Shown here: positions 1 through 11,000 of the stretch, in pieces | Layout of the letters: each line of letters opens with the position of its first letter | Numbering within the stretch: the stretch's first letter is position 1 | Assembly: GCF_000003605.2 (NCBI RefSeq) | Contig: NW_003154365.1 | Location: 1 to 17,411 of the forward strand | From: Saccoglossus kowalevskii | Taxonomy: Eukaryota; Hemichordata; Enteropneusta; Harrimaniidae | Direction: 5' to 3' | Length of the DNA: 17,411 nucleotides | Translations under genes and position numbers: made by a program | The notes under the pieces: generated by a model | The model's database searches: none | What the model was told of the DNA's origin: nothing | Seen by the model: only the letters and a program-made list of their open reading frames with translations

Positions 1-440
1 TCTCCAACGACGAGTCTCTACAGATCGGTTTTCTGTCCGGAACTTGCCGACTCATATTGTCGCAAAGCACCGGCTTGTCGTAAAACTCTTTTTGGACTAT
101 CTAAAAACGTGCCAATTTTGTCGTAAATGATCTTCTGCACATGCGTATTGCGTTGCCAGGAATACGTGAGCATAACAGTTCAGAGGAAAAACTGAGGGAT
201 TGTTGTAGACTGGTACGCAATTGACGTCGGCCAGGGAGATATGACGTTTACACAGCTATACGAGAGATTGGTTAAAGCTAACCCCTACTGTGTAGAGAGG
301 AGCAAGCAAGGACATTTCTGTATCATTGCAATGTTTTGTTAGTTATTGTCATAAAGTAGTGATATGTACATTCCGCCTTGACTTGTACTGAAAATGATGT
401 CCATGTTGTACCTTGCATGCAGTGTTTTTGACTGAAGGTA
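1..440. other. Unassigned left flank, no gene identified
   Basis: I recognise no protein or RNA here. Two short open stretches exist on the plus strand: one open from position 2 to a TGA near 130, and one from about 207 to a TAG near 341. Neither shows a known domain, a start codon or convincing splice borders. They could be remnants of an upstream gene's last exon or of a mobile element. Confidence 0.3.
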
Positions 441-463
441 CAGTAGAACGTCGATTATCCGAA
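441..463 (+). repeat. Left terminal inverted repeat of Tigger-type element
   Basis: This 23-bp repeat is the exact reverse complement of 1919-1941. It begins CAGTAGAACG and ends ATTATCCGAA, preceded by TA. More copies of the TTCGGATA/TTCGGTTA core follow just inside the end (near 487-515), as expected for subterminal transposase-binding sites. Confidence 0.92.
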
Positions 464-631
464 CTGTTAGGGGGACATGCTTTTTGTTCGGTTATGCAAA
501 CAGTTCGGATATGCGATCTTGTGTGGGCGTGCTCAAGTTTACAGGCTCACTACACACAAATTCTAACGCACATGCCTGTAATGAAATCAAACAATAATAC
601 ATGTAGAGTACGTCATTAAAAACATTTTTAT

Positions 632-1009
632 TTAATCAGTAATATATTGTAATAAAAATGTTGCATGCTGGAATGTTAAAAAGTGTTTCAAAATGTCCGT
701 AAAATGTAGCGATAATAAAGTTCTTGGGAAAACCAAGTCCCGGAACCAAGTGAAGACGGATTTCTCTGAATGATCGTCATAGGCTGTTTTCGTTATCTTT
801 CGTTTCAGTCCTGCACTTGAATCCATTTTACTGAAAAAATCCAGCAGCTTTTGTTTTGCCTTGATATCGGATATCATCGATTTACCAACACCATACTCGG
901 TAGATAGATTGCTTGCGGTTTCGCCACGTTCTAGTCGATTTATAATTGACAACTTTGCGTCCAAATCAAGTACACAGCGTTTGCATTTCACTGGGGGTAG
1001 CCACGCCAA
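632..1009 (-). pseudogene. Remnant Tigger/pogo transposase, N-terminal helix-turn-helix only
   Basis: The 125-codon frame begins with a recognisable CENP-B/Tigger N-terminal DNA-binding domain. Roughly residues 10-55 form the first helix-turn-helix, including the conserved stretch EYGVGKSMISDIK. This is followed by the linker typical of Jerky/Tigger proteins (KMDSS, then about 30 residues later FTWF). After FTWF the similarity stops abruptly, where the second helix-turn-helix and the DDE nuclease domain should be, so an internal deletion has joined the N-terminal coding region to what may be the 3' tail. There is no in-frame ATG between the domain and an upstream in-frame stop at 1082-1084, so translation would need a near-cognate start or an upstream exon. 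In intact elements this domain binds the terminal repeats; this copy cannot catalyse transposition. Confidence 0.8.
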
Positions 1010-1918
1010 CGCTAGATAAAAGACGCTGATAAAGTAAACAGGTGAAAGGTCGCTTCGTATAGATCGGCTAGCGGCTCGATGTTACCAGATTGCTCTGGGA
1101 TTTTCGAATGGTAAACTGCTACAAGATGTCCCGATTTTATTGGATTCAGCAAAGTTTTTAACACCTAGAACGATTGACATAATAAATTGTTGGCTACTGT
1201 GATCATCGGACGTAAACACTTCGACGCTGTGAACCATCAAACGGCCCGCCGACTGTGGTCATTGGTTGCCGTTGTCTGCTGATAAACCATCAAAGAGGCA
1301 CACCAAAGGGTTGTCGTTTCGCCTCTCTTTTTCACTGCACTATTAAACTGGCGTCGCTTCTGTGGCAAGACATCCCAGAAGTTATTTTCTTTCTTTTTTT
1401 ATTCCGAAGAGGATGTGACTTCTCATACTGGACATTAAAATTAAAAATCGGAAAAAAACATGGGATCGGCTCATAGCCGCGTTTCTTTGACGGCAGTGGA
1501 ACACCGTACAATTTTCCCGGGAAACGTATCCGAACTGCGGTGACTTACAACTTGGTAAAGTTAAGGATCTGACTGTAAACAGTGGAGAAGACATTTGATG
1601 AAGTTTGTGTTTTTAGGACATTTTTTATTTACAGTGGAACACTGGTGTGACGTAATAGGCTTGTCTGAATTTAGGAAATTATTGGATACTGTAATTCGTT
1701 TCATTGTTTGCGCAGACACTGTAAACAATGAACGTACACGTGAAAGACGTCGGATTACATGTTGATAACAGCTTTATTGAAAGTGTTGCACCAGGAAATC
1801 ACACAAGGCGACTGTAGTATTTATTGTTCACAGTTGACTTTTGTATTACTATACGGAACACAGCCAGACCTGCATACAAACTTTGGGGGACACACAGTAG
1901 GTTCGGATAACCGGACAT

Positions 1919-1941
1919 TTCGGATAATCGACGTTCTACTG
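1919..1941 (-). repeat. Right terminal inverted repeat of Tigger-type element
   Basis: This is the exact 23-bp mate of 441-463, followed by the TA duplication at 1942-1943. A second TTCGGATAA core lies immediately inside it (around 1901-1910), mirroring the doubled motif at the left end. Confidence 0.92.
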
Positions 1942-2040
1942 TACTTCATCATGACTACATGTACTAGAGCTTGTCTGAAATGGTTATACCTGTGACAGTA
2001 ATACAGTACGAGATGTGTATATCAACATGTACCTCCTACA

Positions 2041-2046
2041 AATAAA
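2041..2046 (+). terminator. Possible polyadenylation signal (AATAAA)
   Basis: AATAAA is followed about 10 nt later by a T/G-rich tract (TTGTTGTTCTTTG), the arrangement of a metazoan cleavage/polyadenylation site. It would serve a plus-strand transcript entering from the left, with the Tigger element inside its 3' UTR. No such gene is demonstrated, and chance is likely in AT-rich DNA. Confidence 0.2.
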
Positions 2047-2122
2047 GACTTCTTGTTGTTCTTTGATACATTGTGTTCTGTGGTCCAATTCGTAATAGCA
2101 GCTCCGTAGTCCTGTGCTTTTA

Positions 2123-2157
2123 GCAGGATTTTTTTTTTTTGGCAGGATTTTTTTTTT
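2123..2157. repeat. Duplicated GCAGGA + poly-T unit
   Basis: Two adjacent copies of GCAGGA are followed by T runs of about 12 and 10 bases. This is probably a slippage-type or retro-insertion-tail repeat. No function is evident. Confidence 0.6.
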
Positions 2158-3375
2158 CGCCCTCTCGCATTAGTTTTGGGGTCTCCAGAGGATGTCATCC
2201 ATAAAATTAAATCAGTGTGGCCTAAGACAGGTTATACCATTAACAATAGGTATGGCAGATACTATAAGTGAATTGTTTACCTTTAAATGACATTAAATGA
2301 TAACCTTGTTGGAAGATCCTGTTTCTCTTTGAGTAAATTTGTATACAGATTCGTTTTATTCAGAGTAAGAATCAAATGCTTGTCATTGGAATAAGTCGAG
2401 TTAGATACGCATAACAAACCCAAGTTGCATTTTCGTTGGAGTATCATGATCAAAGTACCGAAGTCTCGCGCAGATGAGAAACAAGGTTATACATAGAATA
2501 ACATTTTATTTCATTTCTTTTCTCCGATCAATGATCCCACTTACAATTCTTTGAGAATCATACAAATCTAAAGGAAAAAAAGAATTAATTTTATTTTTTT
2601 CTGCCTCATAAAAACTCGAGAAACAGTCTGGCCCTACTATTATTCGGCTATTTGCGACGATGATTTTCATATATTGTACAATAAACGGATAGACAAGGGC
2701 ATACGATTTCTACAGGACGCTTAACTTTCTAACTAGGAATCGTGCTAACATGGCACCTGATCAGAATATAAAATAATATAAAATCATACCTCATATGTGC
2801 TTTTCTACAGTCCTATTTTACTGTGATGTCACTGTTCTTTCTTTCACTAATCGACTGCATTCAACTGTGTAATCGAGTGCAAATATCATACGATTTTCGA
2901 TAATACGGGAAGTGATATAAGTATTGCTATGGCAACAAACTAAAGTTTGGATGAATAAATGAATATGCATGTACACTGTCTATCTTTGAAGCTTGAGATA
3001 GGACGGCGCATTCACAATACACGTCCTATTATATTAGATCAATAAACTATGGTTCGTATGTGTTTATATTCCATAATCCCTTCCAAAAGTCACATTTTAC
3101 GAGCTACGCGTGACTGTTTGACTGACTGCGCACTGCATTCAGACACTCGGCCTACATAAAACAAAATATAATCACACATTCCTGGTTAAATGAACAATTT
3201 AATGAAACCGTGATACACAACAAGTAATACAATTACTTTGATGAAAAAAATAGAAGCACTTTACGTCGGTATGCGACCGTCAACAAATCATGGTATATCG
3301 TGCGAAATACAATTTATTGGCCCTGGTTTCGTACAAGGTGGACCTGACCCACGTAGTCGTGTAGTTTGATGATTA

Positions 3376-3390
3376 CCCCCCCCCCCCCCC
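3376..3390. repeat. Homopolymer C run (15)
   Basis: Fifteen consecutive C residues stand in an otherwise AT-rich intergenic stretch. The run is length-unstable and prone to assembly error. Confidence 0.9.
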
Positions 3391-4855
3391 TCTGGTTAAA
3401 AGTATTCACATAGAACATAACTCATCCCATTATTTTATTATATGCTCAATAATTACAGGCGATATCGATCTTGAAGAGCAGAAAAATGTTGCGTTTCAGT
3501 TGTTTGATCTGGTCTGCTGTGGTAGGTTGGTGGAACCTCAGATGCATAATATGAATTATCACTTGTTTACATCACACGCATATATAATAACTCGTACCTT
3601 AGTATGCTCTTGAAACCAATCAGGAAGTGTGATAGCGATCACTATGACAACAGAATAACATGTCTATCTAAACACACTTGTCTGTGCCATAGTACAGCTG
3701 CCACATCATAGTACAACTAGTTAAAGTTCCACTGAACATTATGCACCTCACGAAGTTATACTCGTATAGAACCAGAATAGTCGCCAACTGATTTACAGAC
3801 AGTTTGTCGGGTGGGTAGAATTGACTGCACATAATATTATTAGTATGAGGACAATTTATGACTTACGATTTAGAATCATTGTGTTAAAAACATCAGTGAG
3901 TACATTTGCTGTGGTTTGGTCATTGCTACGTATTGTAACATTCCGAGTATAAACGATCTAGAAATGTTCATGTGTTTTAACCTCGCATCGTCCCGGTAGT
4001 AAATCAAAAGTATGTGTGTGTTTCACCCAGAAACAGATCTGCCTGTTTAACACTTCAAGCTACAACTCTATCAACGTTGCGTCGAAAGCGCAAGCAATGA
4101 ACTGTGATGTTATATAATTATTTTTAGGACTTGTAAAATGAAAAATGTTAGCAAATAGTTTGCACCTAGTCAACCTTGTTGCTGTAAATGTCAGACATTA
4201 ACATAAGTGTGTTTACTCAACTCACAATAACAGAGTCAGTCAATCCGGTTTAGTACTGTGTTCCCTTATCATTACTAATATACCTATCTTCCATATCAAT
4301 ATAACAGATCATGGAGGTCAATGTGTAACAAGGTCACACGATTTTTTTCTAACTTCTTTTCACCAACCTGCGTTTTGAGGCACGCATGGCAACCTCTCGT
4401 AATAGCAGTCGACATTCCTATTCAGCAAGGTTCTTTGGTATTTATAGAACTATTCATCTGTTCTGTGAACGTAAAGTTCAATTTTGCATTGCAATTGGAA
4501 TTCCCCCTTATGTTTTGATATTTAACGTCGCGTCTTGAACAATATCTTCGCTGTACGATCTTCTCGGCCACAAATTCAGCCTTATATTATACATTATTAA
4601 AACATTTTTTGGAGGTCAACATTGATTATGTGACGAGGTTTATGGGTTCACCCATCAACAATGACAATATACACAGTAGCCATCCAGAAGTAAGTAATTG
4701 TACAGACCATACACATAGTTTAGGTCATACTAAGTTTAACGAGTATCGAGTACCACTGCATCCATATTAACTAGTCAAGAAGCATATATTAAGGTTCATA
4801 CAATATAAATTATACATATATTCATTGGGAGTTCTTATCAACTAATATTTTCCAG

Positions 4856-4863
4856 TTACGTCA
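4856..4863 (+). promoter_or_regulatory. Possible CRE/C-EBP-like site TTACGTCA
   Basis: TTACGTCA is a hybrid CREB/ATF-C/EBP-type sequence lying about 120 bp upstream of the channel ATG. It is the only recognisable transcription-factor-like motif I noted nearby. Eight-base matches occur by chance, and no transcription start is known. Confidence 0.15.
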
Positions 4864-4966
4864 CAAGGGCGCGACTTATCAAATGGTTTATTTTATTTTT
4901 TAATGAGATTGATGAATACTAATACAATCAAGTACAATATATGCACAAATAAAATGTTTATTTGCT

Positions 4967-4968
4967 AG
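4967..4968 (+). promoter_or_regulatory. Possible 3' splice site upstream of the start codon
   Basis: A T-rich tract ending in GCTAG precedes the ATG by 16 nt. If used, the ATG lies near the start of exon 2 and an untranslated exon sits upstream. Between this site and the ATG the frame is open, so a longer N-terminus contributed by an upstream coding exon cannot be excluded. Confidence 0.3.
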
Positions 4969-4984
4969 ATTCATTGCAAACAAC

Positions 4985-5090
4985 ATGGGAAATCGTCTGC
5001 CCACCGGCACATGTAAACGGTCTGGAAATAAGCCAACTACAGAAAATGAAACTCAATTACCAGATGAAGAAATCGATGCTGCTGATCTGG
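4985..5090 (+). CDS. Channel exon 1: N-terminal tail
   Basis: This exon encodes residues 1-35 and ends in phase 1 before GTGAGT. It is a low-complexity polar and acidic tail (MGNRLPTGTCKR..., then an acidic ELPDEE-type stretch) with no domain. It is the least certain coding exon because no homology supports it; the support is a good Kozak context, a strong donor and frame match to exon 2. Confidence 0.65.
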
Positions 5091-8000
5091 GTGAGTACTA
5101 TGCTATCCTAATATATGTTATAGAATGTTGAACATCTGCATTTGAACAGTATTACAAATGGTACCACGCTAAAACACGGAGGCATAACCGGGACATTTTC
5201 TAGTACGAGATCGCCTACGCACAACGTGTATATCCCAATTTATTATTGATTGTGATAATTAGAAAAATTGGCAATTGAATCAAATCACTGTTTAGCAGTC
5301 ATTCAAAAATTATATTGTGCTATTAACATAAAGTATAATTCGAAAGTTTAGGATCCTTCACTCATTTTGTTCCAATTTAAATTTCCACCATCTATAACAA
5401 GTTGATCTTAATATAGCCCATGTAACAGTTGAAACTGTAGTAATTCTCCACTCCCTCCGTTGATACATAGTAACACGTAGAGGTCCAGAATCAGAAACGA
5501 CGCAACTTCATTATGCAGCATTTAATGGTGACTGCGACGAAATAAAAAGATCGTTGGCAACCGAAAATATCGATGGAAAAGATGCAGATGGTAGAACGCC
5601 GTTGATGCTTGCAGCTCTTAACAGTATGTAGACGTTTAGAATCCAATATATCTCGTAACTGTGATTCAACTTATTTACTTATTTATCAAATAGTTTCAAA
5701 AACAACGGATACTGTTCTAATATACCACATAAGTCGTACTATATTTTTTAGAACAGAATAAGGCTTGTATGCTGCTTCTACGTGAAGGTGCACAAGTAAC
5801 AGTTACAGAAAAACACGGCGAGTCTTGTTTTATTTTTATGTTGGACGCAAAAATGACAAATGTGGTAAGGATTATAATATTAATATTAATATTATGAGGT
5901 TATTAAGAGGATATCGAAAAGTATGCACGAAGACAGTACAGCGATGGTATCGACCGACGCGCAGCGGAGGGCAATGCGACGGCGTGATGTCTGAGTGCAC
6001 ACTTTGCGGTATCCTCGTGATAACCTTCCTTCCATGATACTTCATGGAAATGCCGACATCTAAAAGGTTTAGAACAGATTTAGCGAACTTCTGTGTGTGT
6101 AGTTCAGTCAAGCCTGGGCGCTGCCATATTTGGTTGTACTAATAAAGAACGCTCACACGCGTAATTGCTCCATAATTGGAAGTTCCTAATATGATAGAAA
6201 GAAAAAAACAGTACAATACCACAACAATTCGGCACACTGTAACATTTGGCCTTACGGTGAAAGAAATTAGCCTTTTCTGTTCGTATTTTAACAAACAATA
6301 TATCAATCACATTATAAGTGATCGATATTGTTTGCAGATTGAACTACATTGTGTATACGTTATGTGTTCGCATTTGTTTGTCACGTGAATCCTTAGTTTC
6401 ATATCCCAACTGATAGGACATTACCTAGTCGCGTACTATGTATTTCTAAGAATTTCCATACTTTGTATGCAGGCAAGTCTAGCATTAGATCGACTGCATG
6501 AAAAAGATTCTCTTGAAGGAAAGCAGACATATGATTTGAAAATATTGGAAAAAGGAGAAACCAATGGTAGGTGATTATGTAGAGAAACACATTCGATTTC
6601 TGTCAAATACATTTTCTATACAGCATGATTAGCATTTGCATTGTTAAATTGTTTATATATTAAATACTAAACACACCATCAAGCTAAACTTATCAAGGAG
6701 ATGAATATAGCTGCAAGCAGCAATGATCGACTAGGGCGAATATGCTATTGTACCCACGTTGATGGGTACGGGTTGATTAGTATGTCAGTGGTTGCTATGG
6801 ATATACCAATTAACAAACAAAAAAATGAATGTATTATCCAAGCAGAAACTGTAATTGTCAGGCACTCATGACTATATATATCATTTTAAAGTAAAGCATT
6901 TTACTATGAAATGTATTGTTATCAGTGTGTTTATGTAGAATAACATTTATTTTCAGCTGAGACGCCATATACAAGAAGCCCGGTAAGATTTCGTTTACAT
7001 ATTAGTTTCCACTCATTAAATTTAATGTGAATTACGTATGACACATTAGAGGCAATTGGCAACTACATGTGTTGTCAAATCTAGATTTGTAGCTATATTC
7101 ATAGAATATTTAAATCAGTGGTTTATGCTATTATTATGTTTATGCAGTGTATTATTTTTGCAGTTGCAAGCTGTTGTTGATAATACCCTTTTAGAAGTCA
7201 TTGATCATCCCGTTTTTCGAAAATCTATTGAAATCAAGTGGCAAAAGTTTGCAAGGTAATACTATAATTTGAATTCAAATTTTCAACATATATATATTAA
7301 AATTTAAATTGAAATTGTATTTCACCAGTAAAATAAGGAAATTAAATAATTACTAATGTGCAGAAAAGCATATATTTGTGTGATAAATAAAATAATGTTT
7401 TGTAGATAAATTTTAGATAATTTTTAGACCATAGAGTTTGTTTGCTATACATTATGGAATTCTACAATAATTAAAGATGTTCTTCGTGTATTGGATGTAT
7501 ATTTGGTACAAATTTCAATAGGTTTCTCGGATAAAATCACCAATGAAACCGCTGCTTTATTACACATTTTGTTGTCAATCAATTTATCGATTTATTGTTT
7601 ACTGTTGAGCAATTGAACTGGGAGGTCTGAACCGATTTTCGGTGAAGACATATAATCACAGTATACACACAGAGTAGTCACCTGCAAACATTTGACGATG
7701 AAAATTATGTTGTTCTGCCATGGTAGTTTTTACATGTCTTTTTTGGGGGGGGGGGGTTAAATGAATAGATCATTTTCCGTTTAGAACAGAAGAATTATTA
7801 GAATATTTATTGTATTATTTTTTTAAGATGGGCTGCAAAAAAAGATTTACTATGGAACTTATTATTTGTTGTGCTGTGGTCGATGCTAGCTGTGGTGAAG
7901 CCTCATGCCCGTGGATGTTATGAGTTTCCGCTCGACTTGTTGCGTGTGCTTCTATGGGTAGGAAACTAGCTATATTAATAACAATGTCAAATGGAACATA

Positions 8001-11000
8001 GCCGTAAATGCACTTTGACTGTATAATATATCGACTGTATTGTTGGATGAAAAAATACAACAATATCGTTTCTATTGGCTTTGTTTATCCGATTTTATAA
8101 AAATGAATTCATCTTTTACATCTTTTATTGTAATTCTATTTTAGGTCATGGCTATTTTGTGCACAATTTGGTTCATTGTTCAAGAATACCGGGAATATAA
8201 GGAATCAAGGGAAAAAAGAAAGGTGATTTTATGATGGATCTAAATAACTATTGGCAGTGGAAGTGGTTCCTTGTCATTATGGCGATTAACTTTATGCTGA
8301 TTAGGCCAATTATCCAGTATATCATTGTATTACATACATCTCGCTCAGAAACAACAAAAAAACAATTGGCAGCTCTCCAATGTTTCAAAATTGCCATGTA
8401 TGTTATTTTGTTATTCTTTTTGTTATAATTTGTGTTTTGATTCAATTACAGAATTTGACCAAATTGCTAAAGTGTATAAGGAAGAGTGCTGAAAAGTATG
8501 AGGAAAAAGTAGAGTGCAAACGCAATTCCTGGGAAGGGCGACCATCAAACTTTTATGGCTATTGGTAGGTTGAACTTTTATGGCTATTGGTAGGTTGAAC
8601 TTTTATGGCTATTAGTAGGTTGAACTTTTATGATAATTGGTAGGTTGACCATATATTAAAATGTTATGGAAAACACCTTCCTGTCACATCAATTCACATT
8701 TTTAAACATTTACATTTTTGATCATAGTAATAATTAACAGCATATTTGGGAATAATTTGGGGTGAAAATAAACATTAAACTGCTTACATTGGCGAGGGGC
8801 ATTTGCCTTATCTCAAGTTCTTAATGTGCATGTATTATAACTTTCATCAAAGAATTGTTTCCTGCTGTTTGGCATGAACTCCAGGTTATTTATTTGCTAT
8901 TATTTAGACAGTGTGCTATAGCGTAGCAAGATATGCCTCTGAAACGTATTGTTTATCAATAACAGTATATAAGTTTATACAAAAATATTAGAAATTATTA
9001 TTCATTGTTGCGCGTGTCGACTATTCAGCTTCCTACCTATTAAAGAATAACGTGATTAATATTGGCAATGGCGAAGTTCATTTTTTGTTCATGCCAAATA
9101 ATTTGAAACAGAATCACCAAAGTCAAACTTAATCATTATTATTATTCATCTTTTTTCCAGGAATTACTACGACTGGTTTGTGTATTTTCTCCTGACGGTG
9201 GTGGTTTTAACTCATTTGATAGATATCGGTATTGCATCGGATGAACTATGTCATCCACGATCAAATGATACAACTCAATACGAAGATGATGCAGACCACT
9301 GGGAGAATGAAAGCTTGGCAGGGAAGATACATTTAGGATGGTTTGCATTCACAATTATTTTTGTCTGGTTTCGATTGTACAAATCAATCAGAGCATTCAC
9401 GCATTTGGGTAAGTTTCAAACTATATATTCGAAACTATTTTCACATTCATTCAAATACTATCACTTTGGTAAGTTTGGGTATATATACGCAGTTACATGA
9501 CACGGTGTGTACGTGTCATCTTACCTCTAATGATGGAATAGTTATCATCTTCAGTACTTTTTTTCGTGATTGCAGAAATGACATATCGATGGTTTTGGGA
9601 TTAGCTCTTTCAACTCTTCCAGAATCAATGATTAATCGGAGCAGAATAATATGTGAATGTGTAATTTTGTGGGTACCTTATAACATCCTTATAGTAAGCA
9701 CTTATACTGGATACTTTTATTTTGAAACAATATGTGCTTTAACCATTGAAATTCAACACTCTGCTTCCAATTGCAGGTCCTTTTATTCTTGTGGTTTATA
9801 TTGTACTTGGAGATGCGGGAAAATTCCTAATCTTGGCTTTAATGTTTTATTTACCATTTAGTAAGTAGTTCAGTAGCACTCGTAATTATTTTTTAATTGA
9901 ATAACGCAGAACAAGTCTTACTAGTTTTTAGAAATTCTAAATACGATGTCTTTAGAAAAAATGAGTGTATATTTAGTGTCATCGATTAACACCATTATAA
10001 GGCAACAATAAAAAGAATTTAAATGCGTCCATTCAAACTATTAGTATTCATTATTTTTCAATGAAATTCGACTAAAACTGAATCTGGGAATTCTACTTTT
10101 ACTACTAACTACTAAACTACTAAGCAACATTTTTACAAAACTTGTAATATTTTATGTTTTATTTCGCCATGTGAGGTAAAACGTAGATACATAAACGGAA
10201 AACACATTTTTGATAAACTTGAAATCTGTATACTATCCACTTTTTGTAGCCATTTCACCACAACCAGACGCAGGAAATAAATATGCAAATAGTATTCTAG
10301 ATTCTTTAAATTGCCTTCTACAATTAAATATTATAAATTTTTAAATCCACTTTCCTAGCGTGTGCGTTTTGGATGATATTTGGTGGTATCCCATTTTACG
10401 AGTCAGTTATTGCTACAATGTTCACTCTATTCCGTATGGCACTAGTGGATGACTATAATTATGAGGTACGATATTTATTTTGTCTACAATCATCATTAGT
10501 ATAATTATTAATCTTATATGTGTGTACCACATACTGCACTAGGAAAAAACTCATCTAGCAGTAGTGTGTTATTTGTATAGAACCTATGGTTAGTATGTTA
10601 TTTCCATTTTATAGCTGACTCCATTCTCTGATAGTTGGACACCATATCGACTTGATATTTATGCCATTGTATATTACTTCTGATTTATAAATGCTGAAAT
10701 CGAATGTCTAATAACGCTAGCTACTTAGAATTGCCTATTTTTTAAAGTATATTGATCATTTATCACAGGGACTGAGAGATGCGAACCGTGTTATGGCGGA
10801 TATCATGGTTGGATTATACCTTTTAATTGCAGCGGTAATATATCTGAGTATATTCATTGCAATGTTGAGTTACAGATTTTCCAGGTAAGAAAGCGCCATG
10901 ATTGGAAAGGACAGTACTAATCTGAATACATTTAAATGTAGATTATTTGGTAGGGCTATGTAATTACGTGTTTGAGTGTAGTGCATAAACAGGAATTATA

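Larger units (their letters stand above)
441..1941 (-). mobile_element. pogo/Tigger-type (Tc1/mariner superfamily) DNA transposon, internally deleted copy
   Basis: The element is 1501 bp long and bounded by perfect 23-bp terminal inverted repeats starting CAGTAGAACGTCG. Each outer end is flanked by the dinucleotide TA (439-440 and 1942-1943), the target duplication typical of the Tc1/mariner/pogo superfamily. The CAGT ends and the helix-turn-helix remnant inside, read on the minus strand, place it in the pogo/Tigger group. Tigger elements that encode a full transposase are normally longer, and the DDE catalytic region is missing here, so this is a non-autonomous deletion derivative. The perfect repeats suggest a fairly recent insertion. 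About 900 bp between the coding remnant and the right end (1010-1918) have no recognisable coding content. Confidence 0.88.
1944..4984. other. Intergenic region, no gene identified
   Basis: No convincing coding exon was seen on either strand over about 3 kb; open stretches are short and lack family signatures. It contains an AATAAA at 2041-2046, a duplicated GCAGGA plus poly-T unit (2123-2157), a 15-base C run (3376-3390) and ordinary AT-rich sequence. The last few hundred bases should hold the promoter of the channel gene. Confidence 0.55.

Noticed and set aside
1255-1995. Open frames of 70-78 codons inside the Tigger-type element and over its right end
   Set aside because: No similarity to transposase. 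Some start at GTG rather than ATG, and one crosses the terminal repeat.
4321-4518. 65-codon plus-strand frame upstream of the channel
   Set aside because: No domain, no splice context and composition like the surrounding intergenic DNA.
4985-5005. N-myristoylation signal at MGN
   Set aside because: Proline at residue 6 does not fit the usual small residue requirement, and a fatty-acid anchor is not expected for a six-segment channel.
5825-6388. Several overlapping 68-79 codon open frames on both strands
   Set aside because: They fall in intron 3 across the foldback element, mirror each other because of the inverted arms, and match no family.
7815-8063. Minus-strand 82-codon frame
   Set aside because: It is antisense to exon 7, which encodes S1 in the supported frame. 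No independent signature.
8231-8445. Hydrophobic open frames in intron 8 on both strands
   Set aside because: They look membrane-like only because the DNA is T-rich. Exons 8 and 9 join in phase 0 without them and the plus frame lacks splice signals.
9577-9690. Possible extra exon in intron 10 after an ATTGCAG acceptor
   Set aside because: In the phase required by exon 10 it meets a stop after about nine codons. In other frames it lacks channel similarity, and skipping it gives a continuous linker.
9343-9861. 172-codon plus-strand open frame overlapping channel exons 10 and 11
   Set aside because: It runs in the wrong frame through both exons and across intron 10. Splicing 9408 to 9777 recreates a TRPV-like S4-S5 linker in the correct phase, so the long frame is a by-product.
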